This document shows positions 1 through 11,014 of a DNA stretch of 24,085 bases, piece by piece. This DNA comes from Cyclostephanos tholiformis (taxonomy: Eukaryota; Bacillariophyta; Thalassiosirophyceae; Thalassiosirales; Thalassiosiraceae). The position numbers were made by a program, and so were the translations under genes. Numbering within the stretch: the first letter of the stretch is position 1; every line of letters begins with the position of its first letter. Under the pieces are notes generated by a model. It worked only from the letters and a program-made list of their open reading frames with translations. It was not told the DNA's origin and searched no databases. Where the stretch lies: positions 1 through 24,085 of the forward strand of contig JALLPB010000098.1 in the NCBI GenBank assembly GCA_036939975.1, in the 5' to 3' direction.

Positions 1-161
1 GACATAAAAATTTATGTTTTTATGGCTTTGTGTCGCGTTTTTTTAATTTTAGGAACTCCAATGGGGGGGTTTGCTTGCTCAAGAGTTTCTACGTACGATA
101 CGTTTTATTTCTGCCGGGCATGGTACAAACGACGACTTTCTTCATCAGGCGAAACAATATT

Positions 162-1529
162 ATGTGGCCGTTCACCCCGTCATCGTCCTCATATTCGTCG
201 TCGTCGTCGTCGTCGTCATCGTCGTCATCGTCGATATCCGATCGACTCGCGGCACTGCGCGAGGCCGAGGGGAGATTGCTCGAGTATGCCAAAACTCGCT
301 TCGGCGGCGATCGCAGTCGTCGTCGTCGTCGCGACCACCGCGGCGGCCGTTATCGCGACGATGACAACGAAAGCCACGACGACGACGACGACGACGACCG
401 CCACCGCCACCGCCACCGCCACGATGACGACGATGACGACGATTGTCAATACGAATTCTTCGATACTCCCATCCCCATCCCATCCGTGATCCGACGTCGA
501 TGCGACGACGACGTCCCCCCCTCCCCTCGGCATTCTTGCTGTCAGGTGGGAATTGCGCCCGGTGGTACGAGCGGCGGCGACGTGGGGGGGAACGATGACA
601 CGCCGTCGTCGACGGGACCGCCGAGCGCCCTAACCCTCCACGGCCTGAGGGTGACGAATAAACGCAGTAGTAGTAGTAGTACGACGACGACGACGACGCG
701 CTCGATGGACGAATGCGACATCCTCGACCCGACGACGACGCCCCCTCCTCCTCCTCCTCCTCCGCTCGTATTACTTCACGGATACGCGAACGGCTCCATG
801 TACTTTTATCGCAATTTGCGCGGCCTGTCGTACTACTTCGGGAACGTCTACGCCCTCGACATGCTGGGTTGGGGATTGAGCTCGCGTCCGAGGTTCGATT
901 TGATCCGAGCGTCCACCGTCCCGTCGTCGTCTGCCATCGCCGAGGACGACGACGACGACGACGACGACGCGATAGACGACGCGACGAGGTATAGGGTACG
1001 TAATGCCGAATCCTTCTTCGTCGAATCCATCGAACGATGGAGGGTACATCACTCCCTACCGAAATTGACCCTCGCGGGACATTCCATGGGAGGATACCTG
1101 GCGACGGCATACGCCGAGCGATATCCCCATCGCGTGCACAGGCTGATACTATTATCGCCGGTGGGGGTGCCCCGACGACCTGATATCGACGAGGGGACGA
1201 GTCTCGTCGACAGGATGCCATTCTACGCCCGATATCCCCTTAGGGTGGCACGATATCTCTTCGAACGATACGGCACGACGCCGGGAGATTTCCTACGCTC
1301 GTTGCCCCACTCCCACAGTCGTTCGATGGTCGAATCGTACGTCGATAGACGTTTGCCGTCGCTCGCCACTCGTAACGACGAGCGCGACGCGCTGGGGGAG
1401 TACCTGTACCAGAATAGCATGCTCCCAGGCAGCGGGGAGTATTGCCTCCCCGAATTACTCACGGCGAGCGCGTACGCGAGGGTGCCGTTGGTCGATCGAA
1501 TACCGCGCATCGTCGTTCCCACGTCGAGT

Positions 1530-1560
<31 letters not shown>

Positions 1561-2192
1561 ATACTACTACCAACGACGATCGCGACGTCGATGTAGTCGA
1601 CGCTAGAAATGGGATGGAGATACACATGATATACGGACAGAGGGATTGGATGGACTATCGGGGCGGCCTCGATTCGCAACGCGCGTGTCGCGAGAGGAGG
1701 GTGGAGTGGGAGAGGAGGAGGAGGAGGAGGATGGAGATGGGAGGGGGGGACGGGGGACACTACGGTGACGTCGGACCTCCTCCCCCGAGGGTGTACGTGC
1801 ACGGCGTCAGGGACGCGGGTCACCTCCTAATGCTCGACAATCACGAGGAGTTCAACGCCGCTGTCATACTCGCCGCGGGGGGGGATATGAGCGCATTACC
1901 GACGGGTACGTCCCGTCCGGTGGAATTCGTATATCGCATGGAGGAGGGGGAGGATGATGGTGGTGGTGGTGGTGGGGTCATGCCGATATCACACGGCGGC
2001 GGGAGGGGGTGGCGGCGGGGGGAGGGGGGGGATGATGAAGGCGACGTCGACGACGGCAAGTCGGGGACGTCGCCGTCCGGCACTACCGGATACGGGGGGG
2101 GGAGAGAAGTTTTGGTGGGGGAGGATGCCGCCGCGTCTTTTTTCATCATCGCACGGCGGCGGGGGGGGGGGGGGGGGGGGGGGAGGGGGTGA
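162..2192 (+). CDS. CGI-58/ABHD5-like alpha/beta hydrolase
   Basis: Alpha/beta-hydrolase-fold protein, 676 aa from the ATG at 162. Seen: the oxyanion-region motif LVLLHGYANGSMYFYRN (about 768-818), a nucleophile elbow GHSMGG with Ser at 1083-1085 (residue 308), a candidate acid Asp in YGQRDWMD (residue 495), and His in AGHLLMLDN (residue 554). His-554 and Asp-559 form an HX4D motif. GxSxG plus a C-terminal HX4D is the known signature of the CGI-58/ABHD5/ABHD4 and plant CGI-58 group, which act in lipid-droplet and phospholipid turnover (lipase co-activation, lysophosphatidic acid acylation). The catalytic serine is present, as in ABHD4 and plant CGI-58 and unlike animal ABHD5. Family members are about 350-420 aa; the extra length is Ser, Asp, Thr and Gly low-complexity sequence encoded by triplet repeats. 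The frame has no stop back to base 1, so an upstream exon or start is possible; another ATG lies at 120. Family call is firm; the exact substrate is not known. Confidence 0.85.
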
Positions 2193-2297
2193 TGAAAAAA
2201 TCGTCGACGACGGGGGGGGCGTCATCGTCCGGTATTGGACGGGGATGATGAGAAGTTATGGTGGGTGAGGAGGATGGTGCCGCGTCGTTCTTCGAAG
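1988..2297 (+). repeat. Diverged tandem duplication across the stop codon
   Basis: Two adjacent copies of about 155 bp. Copy A starts near 1988 (TCACACGGCGGCGGGAGG) and copy B near 2148 (TCGCACGGCGGCGGG). Both continue with GATGA, GTCGACGACGG, a CGTCCGG block, AGAAGTT(T/A)TGGTGGG, and GGATG..GCCGCGTC. Copy A is coding; copy B contains the stop codon and part of the 3' flank. A run of 23 G (2161-2183) sits at the start of copy B and sets the frame in which the stop is met. Confidence 0.75.
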
Positions 2298-2949
2298 GTC
2301 CGAGATGGAACAGGGATGATCGTAGCGGCCAGTAGATGGGTACTGGCGGGGGATGGTCGATGGACGTGAGAGGGGGAAGGGCAGGAGGTGGGAGATTTGG
2401 GGGGGGGGGGGATTTTCCGATGTACCATTAGACACGAACCTCGATTACATATCCACGATTACGTGAGGTCGTCTTTACTTTTTTGGGGGTACGTCACGGC
2501 GACTCGATATATGTATGCGGAGGCTGGTTAATGACGATGAGGATGTGGGTCATTCATTCATCTCGCTCCGGTGGGTCCTTATATTATATATAGATAAATT
2601 TGCCAATTAAATAGCCATACTTTTTCCATATGTCCTGGATTTGCCATCGCCACGATCCTTCGGACTGTAACACGTTGGCAAGCTGACTACTCTGCCCATT
2701 TTTCGGCGTAGAGATATCATGATATATTATGGATTCAAACGAACCGCATGTGTACTATGAGATTCACACTAACGTCCATCTCATGCCATGTTCGAGGTAT
2801 CTCATTAGTAACGTAAAGGATCATACATAATATTATGTGTACGAGATACCGCCTCTTTTTTGAAAGAGAGAGACGAGGGAGGAGGAGGTAAGTAGGGAGG
2901 GGGGAAGGGAAGGAGGAGAAGGGAGGGGGGGGGGGGGGGAAGAATTATA
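2193..2949. other. Intergenic region between hydrolase and PPR gene
   Basis: No convincing ORF. The first 230 bases are a G-rich continuation of the duplicated hydrolase 3' end. An AT-rich stretch at 2579-2600 (TTATATTATATATAGATAAATT) could act as a TATA-like element for the downstream gene, about 350 nt before its ATG. Inverted arms GGTATCTC (2796-2803) and GAGATACC (2843-2850) enclose a perfect 14-bp palindrome ACATAATATTATGT (2825-2838). A purine tract with a poly-G run (about 2862-2943) immediately precedes the PPR start codon. Confidence 0.5.
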
Positions 2950-5900
2950 ATGCGGCCACGTCCAAGGTCGGGGATGTCGGTCTTCGTCGACGTCGTCGTC
3001 ATCGTCGTCATCGTCGGAATGACGATGACGACATCGATTATTACCAACGTTTCGTCGTCATTCCTCCTACGCCCCCCCCCCACCTCGACGACGACGACGA
3101 CGACGATGACTACGACTACTACTACGACAGCGCGCGATGATTCGTCGTGCGATGATGGTGATCCGTCGACGATGATATCGACCGATGATAATCATCCCAC
3201 CTCGTCCCTCCTCCGACTACGTCGTCGTCGTCGTCGTCGTCGTCTTACGAGTGGGCGTGATCCGGGATCATCGCGCGGCGTGGCATCGCCGTCGTTTTCC
3301 CCCCCCCCGTTGGATGACATCGTTCGTGGAAGCGAATACGATGGCGACGGTCGTGGTGGGAACTTTGGTGGTTGGGGTGGGGATGATGGGAGGAATGTTC
3401 ATTATGGTGATGATGATGATGCCATCCTAGATGCGTTCTCGGGCGTGATTCGTCGTTCTCGTCGACGTCGTCGGGGTGGGAGCAGCGTAGGCGGAGGCAA
3501 AGGGGACGATGGTGGGAGGGGGGAGGAGGGAGATCATCGCGATCTGACGAATGTCCTCGATGGCATGGTCCGAGATCTGCTGCTATCGTCGACGTCGTCG
3601 ACCGGCGGCGGCGGCGGCGGCGGTATCGGTGGCATCCGCGTCGGGGACGGCGATCGCGGCGGTCTATCGCGACGGATGCGCCCGGGGGACGCGTCGTACT
3701 TGATACGACTCCTTGGCGGCTCCCTCGCGTACGATGCCATGCTCGATTTCCTCGGGGGATACTGTCGTGACGTCGTCGACGATGATGATCGTCGTCGTCG
3801 TGGTCGTCGTCGTGGTCGTCGTACGAATCGCAAACGCGTCGACGACACGATAAGGCGCGCGTACGCGGCCGCGTTATCCTCCATATCGAGTCCATTACGT
3901 CGAACGTCGATATCGCATCCGTCGTCATCGGTATATCGAAATGGGACGTTCCTATTGTCGTTGGTGGACGAGATGGAACGCGAATATCGGGTATTACCGA
4001 ACTCGTACGTGCTATCGGCGGCATTGCTCGGGGTCGATGACATGCGCGAATCGTTGGAAATGCTCGATGTATTCGAAAGGAGGTACGCCGCGTCGGGGGA
4101 GGGGGGGGGGGGGGAAGAGGAATGTGAAGAGGAACGGGAGGAGGAGGAGGAGGAGGAGGAGGAGGGGGAGGATGACAAACGGGAGGAGGGGGACGAGAAG
4201 GAGGAGGATGTCATCATGACAGTCCACGTTTACAACGTCGCGCTCGCATGCTGCTCGAGGGACGGATCCGGGAGGGGGTGGCAGAGGGCCCTTTCGATAT
4301 TGCGGCGCATGCGCAATATTGGACCGATGCCGGACGAGGTGACGTACTCCCACGTGCTCGGCGCGTGCGCCGGGTGTGGACAGACGAACGTCGCCTTCTC
4401 CCTCCTCGACGAGGTTCGTACCGGTCGCGATATTCGCGGTAATGGTCGTCGACGACGCGTTCGTCGCACGTCACGTCCCCCCCCCCCCCGCCGCGACGAC
4501 TTCGACATCGTCGGACCCGCCGCCACGATGGGACTGTACCTGCCGTTGCTGAGGACGTGCGCGGATGACGGACAGCACGCTAGGGTCAGATCGATAATCG
4601 ACATGATCGACGAGGACGCGCTGGGTATTACGACCGACGTTATGAATTTGTACCTCCTCTCGCTCGCGAGGAATGGACTATCCGCACGGGCGTCGTCGGT
4701 CCTCGATTCAATGATCGCCGGCCATACCGGCCCGTCGTCGTCCTTGTCTTGGTCGTCGTCGTCTTCTTCATCTCCGCCATCTCCCGACATCATCTCGTAC
4801 AACACGGTCTTGATGGCACACGCGACATCCGGCGACTACGACGGTGCTCGGGATCTCCTCGATCGGATGATCCTCCTGGATGGCTATGTTCGGCCTGACG
4901 TGGCTAGCTACAACACGGTGATATCGTGCGCCGACCCACAGGATGCGCTTTCGCTTATTCTGGAGATGAAGCTAACCCGACGGAATAGGGGAAAAGGCGT
5001 CGTGCTTCCGAACTCCGTCACGTATGTTAATGCCATCGCGCGTTGTCGTGAGGCGACACTCGAAGGCGGCGATCCCGACGTGGCATTCGAAATCGCAATG
5101 ACCCTGCTGGACATGGCGCGCGAGGATGATAACATCGCCGGGATGGGCATCGATCTAAACGTCTACGTTTACTCGGCGTCGATCTGGATGGCCGAGGCCG
5201 TGGGGGATTATCGTACCGCCGCGAGGCTTCTCAGGGAAATGGGATGCCAGCCGAATGGCGTCTGCTACGACGGGGTTATATCAGCCCTATCGAAACACGG
5301 TCTGCATCGCGAGGCGTTATACCTGTATTACGAAATGATATCCAAGGAACTCGCTGCGACGAGGAAAACATATCAGAGACTGGCGTATGTGATCGAAAAC
5401 TCTCGTGATCCGGCCTTATCCCGTCCAAGGAAGATCGCTCTCCTGGCTGGTCTCCTATCCAGGTTGCCCATAAAGGATCGGAGCGCTCGCGTTGGCGGAC
5501 CCATTTTTGAGTCTATCATAAGGAACCACGCGTACGCAACCGATCCTAAGACCTCATACCAGTCGGCGAGGATGGCGTTCGACTCGATCGTCGGCCCCGC
5601 GGACAACGCTTGCCTCTCCGCGATGCTGCGCGTTTGCTCCGTAGCCGAGCCCGTCAGATGGAACGAGGCTCTGATGTTGATCCATTCATCGGACAGTGTT
5701 AGCGATGTGCCACGTCCGGGATTGGTGTCAAGCCGCGCACTGAGTTACGCCGTGATTGCCTGCGCAAAGGCCGATCAATACGAGGAGGCGTTGAACCTGA
5801 TCGAATTGTACGGAATGCGAGCCGCCGATCGGGGAGTCGGCGAGGGGAAGTCAATCATGTCCCGGGGGGAATCGGTCAGCGTTAAAGCCATGAACGCCGT

Positions 5901-6910
5901 CATCAGCGCGTGCGGGAGAAGATCGAGGCCCGACGTAGCCGTCCGAATATTGAATGACATGGAAACTATGTGCGGCATCGAACCAGAAGAGACGAGCTAT
6001 CGATTGGCCATCATCGCGTGCAATCAAGCGGAACATAGGGGGAAACATCGCTGCCCTACTCCTACTGGTCCTGAGCTTAAGTGGTGGGAATGTGCCCTTT
6101 CCCTCTTAAGGCGAATGAAAGAAGATGGCTTGAAACCTTCGATGCAGACTATATCATCCGTCGTCAGTGCGTGCGAAGCGGCGGGGGAGTGGCAGCGAGC
6201 CCTTGGAGTGCTACAGTCGATTTTCCCTCTTCTTGGCGAAGGTGAAATGGAGCAGGTGGGCACCCCCGAGCCTCCTAACTTATATTGCCTAAATGCCGCA
6301 ATTGCGGCTTGCGAAAAAGGAGGCGCGTGGGTGGAGGCTCTCCAACTTTACGAAAACTTACGATCGATGCGGGATGGCAGAAATTCAGTGAGGCCCAACT
6401 TCATCACGGTCAATAGCCTTCTGATTGCACTAGAACGTGCTCAGCAGATTGAGCTTGCAGGAAGTATCTACAGAGATGCTGTTAGGGAGAAAATTGTATC
6501 TCCATGGAAGCACCGTTATGATAATGATGGTGTATTGAGGAGGATGATGGTAAGCAAGCACAAACTTTGCTTGTGTTTTTTTTTGCTATTTGTGTTCTTT
6601 GCTGACGCCACTTCGGTCACCGCAGGATCTCCACAAATTTTCCGTGCCTATGGCCAAGATCGCAGTGAGAAGCTTCATGGAGACTGATCTGATTTCCCAA
6701 AAAAAGAAATATGACAACTCCGATGTTGTGTTTATTGTCGGAAAAGGTAAACGAAGTGAGGATAAGCCTGTATTACTTCCAGCTATCATGCATCTTTTTG
6801 AGGAAGAGTATGGTATAACCGCGGTGCTGGATGAGAACAATACCGGGCGAATAAGGATATCAAGTGACTGCATTTCAAGTTTAGTAGAGAGGAAAAAGTG
6901 GAATGGTTGA
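2950..6910 (+). CDS. PPR-SMR protein, probably organelle-targeted
   Basis: Two exons, 2950-6549 and 6626-6910, give 1294 aa. The 76-nt intron begins GTAAGC, ends GCAG, and is phase 0. Without splicing the frame runs into a hydrophobic tail and stops at 6687. With splicing it continues ..RRMM|DLHKFSVPMAKIAVR, then VFIVGKGKRSED and NTGRIRIS, which are the DLH, GKG and N-G-R-I blocks of an Smr domain (residues 1201-1290). From about residue 423 onward there are many degenerate ~35-residue helical repeats with PPR character (VYNVALAC, VTYSHVLGACAGCG, ISYNTVLMAHATSGDYDGA, LNAAIAACEKGGAW). PPR-SMR proteins of the GUN1/pTAC2/SVR7 type act on organelle RNA or DNA. The N-terminus has a hydrophobic core (residues 11-23) followed by SSS-Phe38 and an S/T/R-rich stretch, like diatom bipartite plastid presequences, though a canonical ASAFAP is absent. 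Residues about 60-420 are low complexity, with a Glu tract near 384-421. The exact start is uncertain; Met9 is an alternative. Confidence 0.88.
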
Positions 6911-7199
6911 CTTTGACTTCTGCTTCTTCAACAACAACGAACGGAGGGTGCAGAAGTGCTTTACAACATCGTTCTCGACAGAATATGAGAGGTAACGTTG
7001 GATCCGCAATGGATCCTCCTCCAAGATGTGTGCTGTTGTACCGGTGCGATCGGTCTCACGTGCCTCAAGGAGGGCGTCGTTGGTGCGCTCGTTGGCATCG
7101 ACGACATTGGAAAATGAAAATAGAAAGATTCCCTCCATTGAAAAGGAGTCTCAAAGCAAAAATAAGAAACTAGAATCTCAAGTTTGGATTGTTCGGTAT
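6911..7199. other. 3' flank of PPR-SMR gene
   Basis: No ORF here resembles a known protein. The stretch carries short inverted GGATCC sites around 7000-7016 and marks the shift from GC-rich gene DNA to the AT-rich repeat island. It is best read as 3' UTR and spacer. Confidence 0.4.
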
Positions 7200-7364
7200 G
7201 TAATTTTGAAGTTACCGGTTGATTGTTGTAGTGGGCCTATATTCGATATTTGGTCACAAAATGACCAGTAACTTCAAAGTTACGGTATGAACTTTGAAGT
7301 TATTGATATTCGATATTCCGTGGGAGCTAGTTTCAAATATGCCGTAACTTCAAAGTTAGCTGCA
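7200..7364. repeat. 165-bp palindromic element, possible MITE
   Basis: The outer ends are inverted copies: TAATTTTGAAGTTACCGG at the left, and CCGTAACTTCAAAGTTA at the right, with a few mismatches. Inside is a perfect 13-bp hairpin, TAACTTCAAAGTT (7269-7281) and AACTTTGAAGTTA (7290-7302), with an 8-nt loop. TATTCGATATT occurs twice (about 7241 and 7307). Four copies of the AACTTTGAAGTT-type core in alternating orientation in 165 bp suggest a small inverted-repeat transposable element or foldback repeat. It abuts the broken end of the neighbouring Copia protease relic. Confidence 0.55.
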
Positions 7365-7369
7365 ACAGA

Positions 7370-7840
7370 CCTGATAAGGGCGTTGGAAAAGTCTTTTTGA
7401 ATTGCCCAAATGACCATGTCAGTACATGTGTTGAGTACCGAGATTCAATTTGTGTTTGCTCATCTGGGTTTCCATGTTCATTAGTGAATTTTTCAGCAAG
7501 TCTCCGTGTTGATAGCAGATTAACTGGTAATTTTGGATGATAAAGACAGTTTCCACAACAAATATATGTTTCACACCATCATCATTGTTCCTAACAGTAC
7601 CCTCTTGTAAACAGAGACCAGTCTCGTTAGCAGTAGTGAGACTTTTGTTGGTTGATGAAGTGTGCCAGGGATGAATTTCCAAAGATTGTTGCAGATGTGA
7701 CCAGTAGTTGCGTTGTTGCAAACGAAGAAGACCGAGTCTGTATCAAAGTGAATCTGAGTGTTTAGTTTCTCCGAGTTGCTGTCCATGAAGAAGATGTAAA
7801 TCCATAAAGAGAGTTGATGGAGAATTGAATATTCCATTCA
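7370..7840 (-). pseudogene. Copia protease relic, truncated before integrase
   Basis: Read on the minus strand, fragments in shifting frames give FDTDS..VCNNATTGHICN (around 7710-7755), which fits a Copia aspartic protease active region in which the usual small residues have partly changed. It is followed by IPGTLHQ, SLTTANETGLCLQEGTVR and HPKLPVNLLSTRRLAEKF, the typical protease and post-protease blocks of diatom-type Copia polyproteins. At least two frameshifts are needed. The sequence ends near 7370, before any GAG-pre-integrase or integrase HHCC/DDE motif. It follows the gag relic at 8762-10220 in the order expected for a single element. Confidence 0.65.
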
Positions 7841-8761
7841 GAATCCTCAGCATCCATGTAATTACTGTCTCCCTTGGAAGATAATGATATGCAGTCTGCA
7901 ACTCCCTCGGAAGATGACATCAATGTTGTATCTCCCTCAGAAGCAAATGTCAAAGTAGCATCTGTTCCAAAATATGAAAATATGAAAATATTTGATCCCA
8001 GCCAAAATTTTGATGATCCCTATTGTAGTGAGCATGACCAAAAAGGAAAAAATGAATCCATTTGGTGGTGCTTTGGGCTGCACCTTTCAAAATATCTTAA
8101 TTTCAGATAATAGATTTGAGGCAACTTTTGGATGCCTTGTCATGGTATTAGACTTGATGTCAGATGTAACTCCATCTTCCAAAGATGAGCCTCCATTGGT
8201 TTTGTTTATGCTTGGTGGATGAATCCGATCATGGGAATACATGCACAATCTTGAGTCATAACCACGAATAGGAATCTCATCAGGAATGATCAATGACCAC
8301 CAAAATCTTAGTCAGGATGGCTTTCACCTCCATACCAATCATGGAACTGGACGTGCTCATTTGCGATATCATCGATGACAAGTATTATTTGTGCTAGTGA
8401 TGAATTGTCCATGACCTTAAGGGTCGTAAAGCATATCTAAGATTGATCGACCATTAGGATGCCAAAACAGATCCCAAAATTTGAGTGGCACTGAGCATAA
8501 TCCATGAATAAAATTGATGTAGTCTTGTACGATTGCAGTGAATTAGGAAATAAAAATGCACCCTAGCCAACAAAATAGTTCAGCAGGAAAGTCTTGCTCC
8601 ATGTATTTGAAAACATGACCAATGAGTATCATAGCAGCAAGAGAGGTCTTGATAATAAAGTAGAATAGATTGGGTTAAAGTGAGGTCATTCGAATTGGAA
8701 GTGATAGAAGGAAGCAAGATAATGCTAGGATCCTTGTACTACTCCACTCATGATTCAAACC
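7841..8761 (-). other. Degenerate interior of Copia relic, unassigned
   Basis: This lies between gag and protease of the same minus-strand element. Short frames contain a Ser/Asp/Glu-rich linker (around 7870-7950, SSSEGVADCISLSSKGDSN) that leads into the protease, plus fragments such as VIDDIANEHVQFHDWYGG (about 8330-8385) that I do not recognise. Every frame is broken by stops. It is probably the decayed gag-protease junction, possibly with inserted sequence. Confidence 0.4.
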
Positions 8762-10220
8762 TACTTGTTTCCCTGAGCATCTTCCCAAATGCAATCAACA
8801 GCTTTGGCAGAGAGTCCAGCTTGAGTGCAGAATGCCTTTAAAAGTACAAAGGTTTTCCACCAGTATTTTGGGTTGCACGACGTTCATCAATTGATTTAGG
8901 CCAAGAATCATGATTGCACAACTTGTGATCCATGTACATACCGTTATGCTTGTCACCACCACTGTAATGATCTTTAGTACACCAAAAATACACTTTGTCG
9001 TTGACAGTAACTTTATCCTCCTTCTTGATCAATCGCAACACAGCAACTGTGTAGGGTTCCCTCTTGGAGCGACAAGATCCGCCCTTGGACTTAGAGTTTT
9101 GAGTGTTTTCTTTGGCCCTGCCGGATTGTTGCTGTGTAGCAAATGTTGCAACTTGTTGTTTGAATTTGGCTTACATCTCGGTCAGTTTAGTAGTGAGTGT
9201 GATGATTTGATCTTTCTCTCTGATCTCGCATTTCCATGTTCCATTCTCAAATATGTTGATGTAGGTCTTAATACTGTCCAATGATCAGGATTGCCATGAA
9301 GGTACAGATTGTGATGAATGTTAACTTTGGCCTTGAAACTCTTCACTTCGACAGTCAATGAAGCATCAAAGTAGTCCATGATGTATTGAGACTCGTGATA
9401 AGCACCGGGGACTTTGTTCATGATTGAAATGCACTTGGATTCCATCGCCGAATGCCATTTAATAATGTTGAATGCTTAATCAACTGGTTTGATGGTCTTG
9501 ATCTTTGCAAGTACAGCGTTAATATTCATTTGAACATCTGGGCATATGAGCTTCAGCACTTTGCTGAGGAGAGAGCAATCATTGGGAAAAGGGTCAACCC
9601 ACTGATACTTGTTCTTGTGAAGTGTAATTGCAATCTGTACTTTCAGAGTGAGCATTTCCATGATCTGATAGGAGATCGATTTCCAGCATTTCAAAAACTT
9701 CTTGCATCCAAGTAGAGTGACTGCATTGACAGTGCCGATTTCTCCACGAGCTTGAGTATTTCTGCAATTTGAAAAACATTTCCAATAGGAGTGCTTTGAA
9801 TCCAATCGCACGTGCCCCAAATTTTGCTGGTATTATTTGTGATGTTGGCATCCATGACCTGATTCCATGTCGTGAGCATGTGAACCTGGTCTGAATAAAC
9901 AAATGCATTTGCATTAGCCAGATCGATGCCTTGTGTCGATGGGACATTGAGAAGAAAACATAGCCAAAATGCTTTGCATATTTCTTGACATAGGCGGCGA
10001 ATGAATCAGCATTGCCAGGGAGTAAATTGTATTGAGTCTCCGGTTTAAACTCTTGTTTAGCTGCCTTGTTGAGGGAGATGCACTCCTTCGAGTTTGCTGC
10101 ACAATAGTTGTTGAATGGGTTGGTCGAAAATGAGAGGACCATTTCTGCTTAGAAAAAGACCGGTTTTTGAAATGGAAAGAATTCCAAAGCAAGGCTTGAG
10201 TGAAAAGCGAGACATTTCAT
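8762..10220 (-). pseudogene. Copia gag relic, zinc-knuckle type (gag type 2)
   Basis: Minus-strand gag. An ATG at 10220 is in frame with MVLSFSTNPFNNYCAANSKE (10142) but is separated from it by a TAA at about 10149-10151. Further blocks follow in other frames: WNQVMDANITNNTSKIWGTC, EILKLVEKSALSMQSLYLDA, ITLHKNKYQWVDPFPND, NKVPGAYHESQYIMDYFDAS and WCTKDHYSGGDKHNGMY, the last with downstream His and Cys as in the atypical zinc knuckle of diatom Copia gag proteins. The C-terminal block CTQAGLSAKAVDCIWEDAQG is followed by TAG near 8763. At least two frameshifts and one nonsense codon make this inactive. It is a different gag family from the copy at 11015-12088. Confidence 0.65.
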
Positions 10221-10330
10221 GGGGTGGTAGTCAGTTTAACTGTGAGCCGGAACATCAGGGAATCGTAGTCACAAGGTGGTTATCTTTGAAAGCTTAATGG
10301 GTCTGATAAACTGGGACAATTTTAGTTGTT

Positions 10331-10400
10331 GTTCAATTGTGAGCTCTAAATATTAATTCTACGAGTTTAAAAACCAATGCACGATGTGCACTATTCAGAC
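10331..10400 (-). repeat. Shared 70-bp junction repeat, copy 1
   Basis: By-eye alignment to 12172-12242 gives about three-quarters identity over 70 bp, including GAGCTCTA, TCTAC(G/A)AGTTTAAAAACC and CTATT. Both copies lie on the minus strand shortly before the start of a gag relic, so they may be the pol 3' end and LTR edge of related elements. Translated on the minus strand, both carry a VFKLV-D/E-L..RAHN peptide. Confidence 0.55.
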
Positions 10401-11014
10401 AATATCGATGAAAATCTTTTGGTGTAAGAATGTATGAGTGATGATTAGTTTCACTATCAAGCTGGTGCACAAAATAATGAGAGGAATGTGAAGCAACAAT
10501 CTCTCCCAATGTGCAAGTATGAGTGATTGGCAAGAATGAGTGCCAATGGGCAAATAATATGTGCCAAATAGTGTCTCATGGGACCTGCTAAAATAGCACT
10601 AATGTGAGAAGCAATGCTCTATGTGGGAACTATTTCTCCAGGGTAGATAAACAGTATCTAGCAAATGGGGTACTGAATATCCAATTTCCTTTGATCTCTG
10701 CATGTGTGAGGACACCTGAGATTGGTCTAAAAAAAATGACACTACACAACATAGACCCAGGTGATAGATTTATTAGTTTTGTTTATTTTAAAATACAATT
10801 GCCAAGTCTCCTTACTTATGTGCCTTTCCAGGGGATCAATGGAAGCATTAGTGTTTCTGTCAATGCTTGAGTGTACAATAAACACTGCCACAGTAGCTGT
10901 CAGGGTAGCTGTCACTGCCAGGTTAGTTGTATCAGTTGGGCTAGTAGCCATAGCTTAAGCATGTTTCGAAGCTTGATCATCTTTCTATCTTGTCCTCCAT
11001 GAGGTCCATGGCTG
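10401..11014. other. Unassigned repeat-island DNA
   Basis: Lies between the two gag relics. I see no pol motifs, so the element that starts with gag type 1 has lost its protease-integrase-RT section here. Imperfect direct repeats of GTAGCTGTCA/GGTTAG(C/T) type occur at about 10890-10955. Confidence 0.35.

Noticed and set aside
172..1221. Long minus-strand ORF opposite the hydrolase
   Set aside because: It is rich in Arg and Ser as expected for the shadow of GAC/CGT repeats, and lacks any family motif, while the plus frame has a complete hydrolase signature.
3245..4217. Minus-strand Ser/His/Asp-rich ORFs opposite the PPR gene
   Set aside because: Shadow frames of the triplet repeats; no domain and no splice support.
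7026..7271. Short ORFs just after the PPR-SMR stop
   Set aside because: They have no family features and one runs into the palindromic repeat; no splice pattern connects them convincingly to the PPR gene.
8910..9284. Plus-strand 124-aa ORF in the Copia gag region
   Set aside because: The minus strand of the same bases carries recognisable gag blocks including the zinc-knuckle motif.
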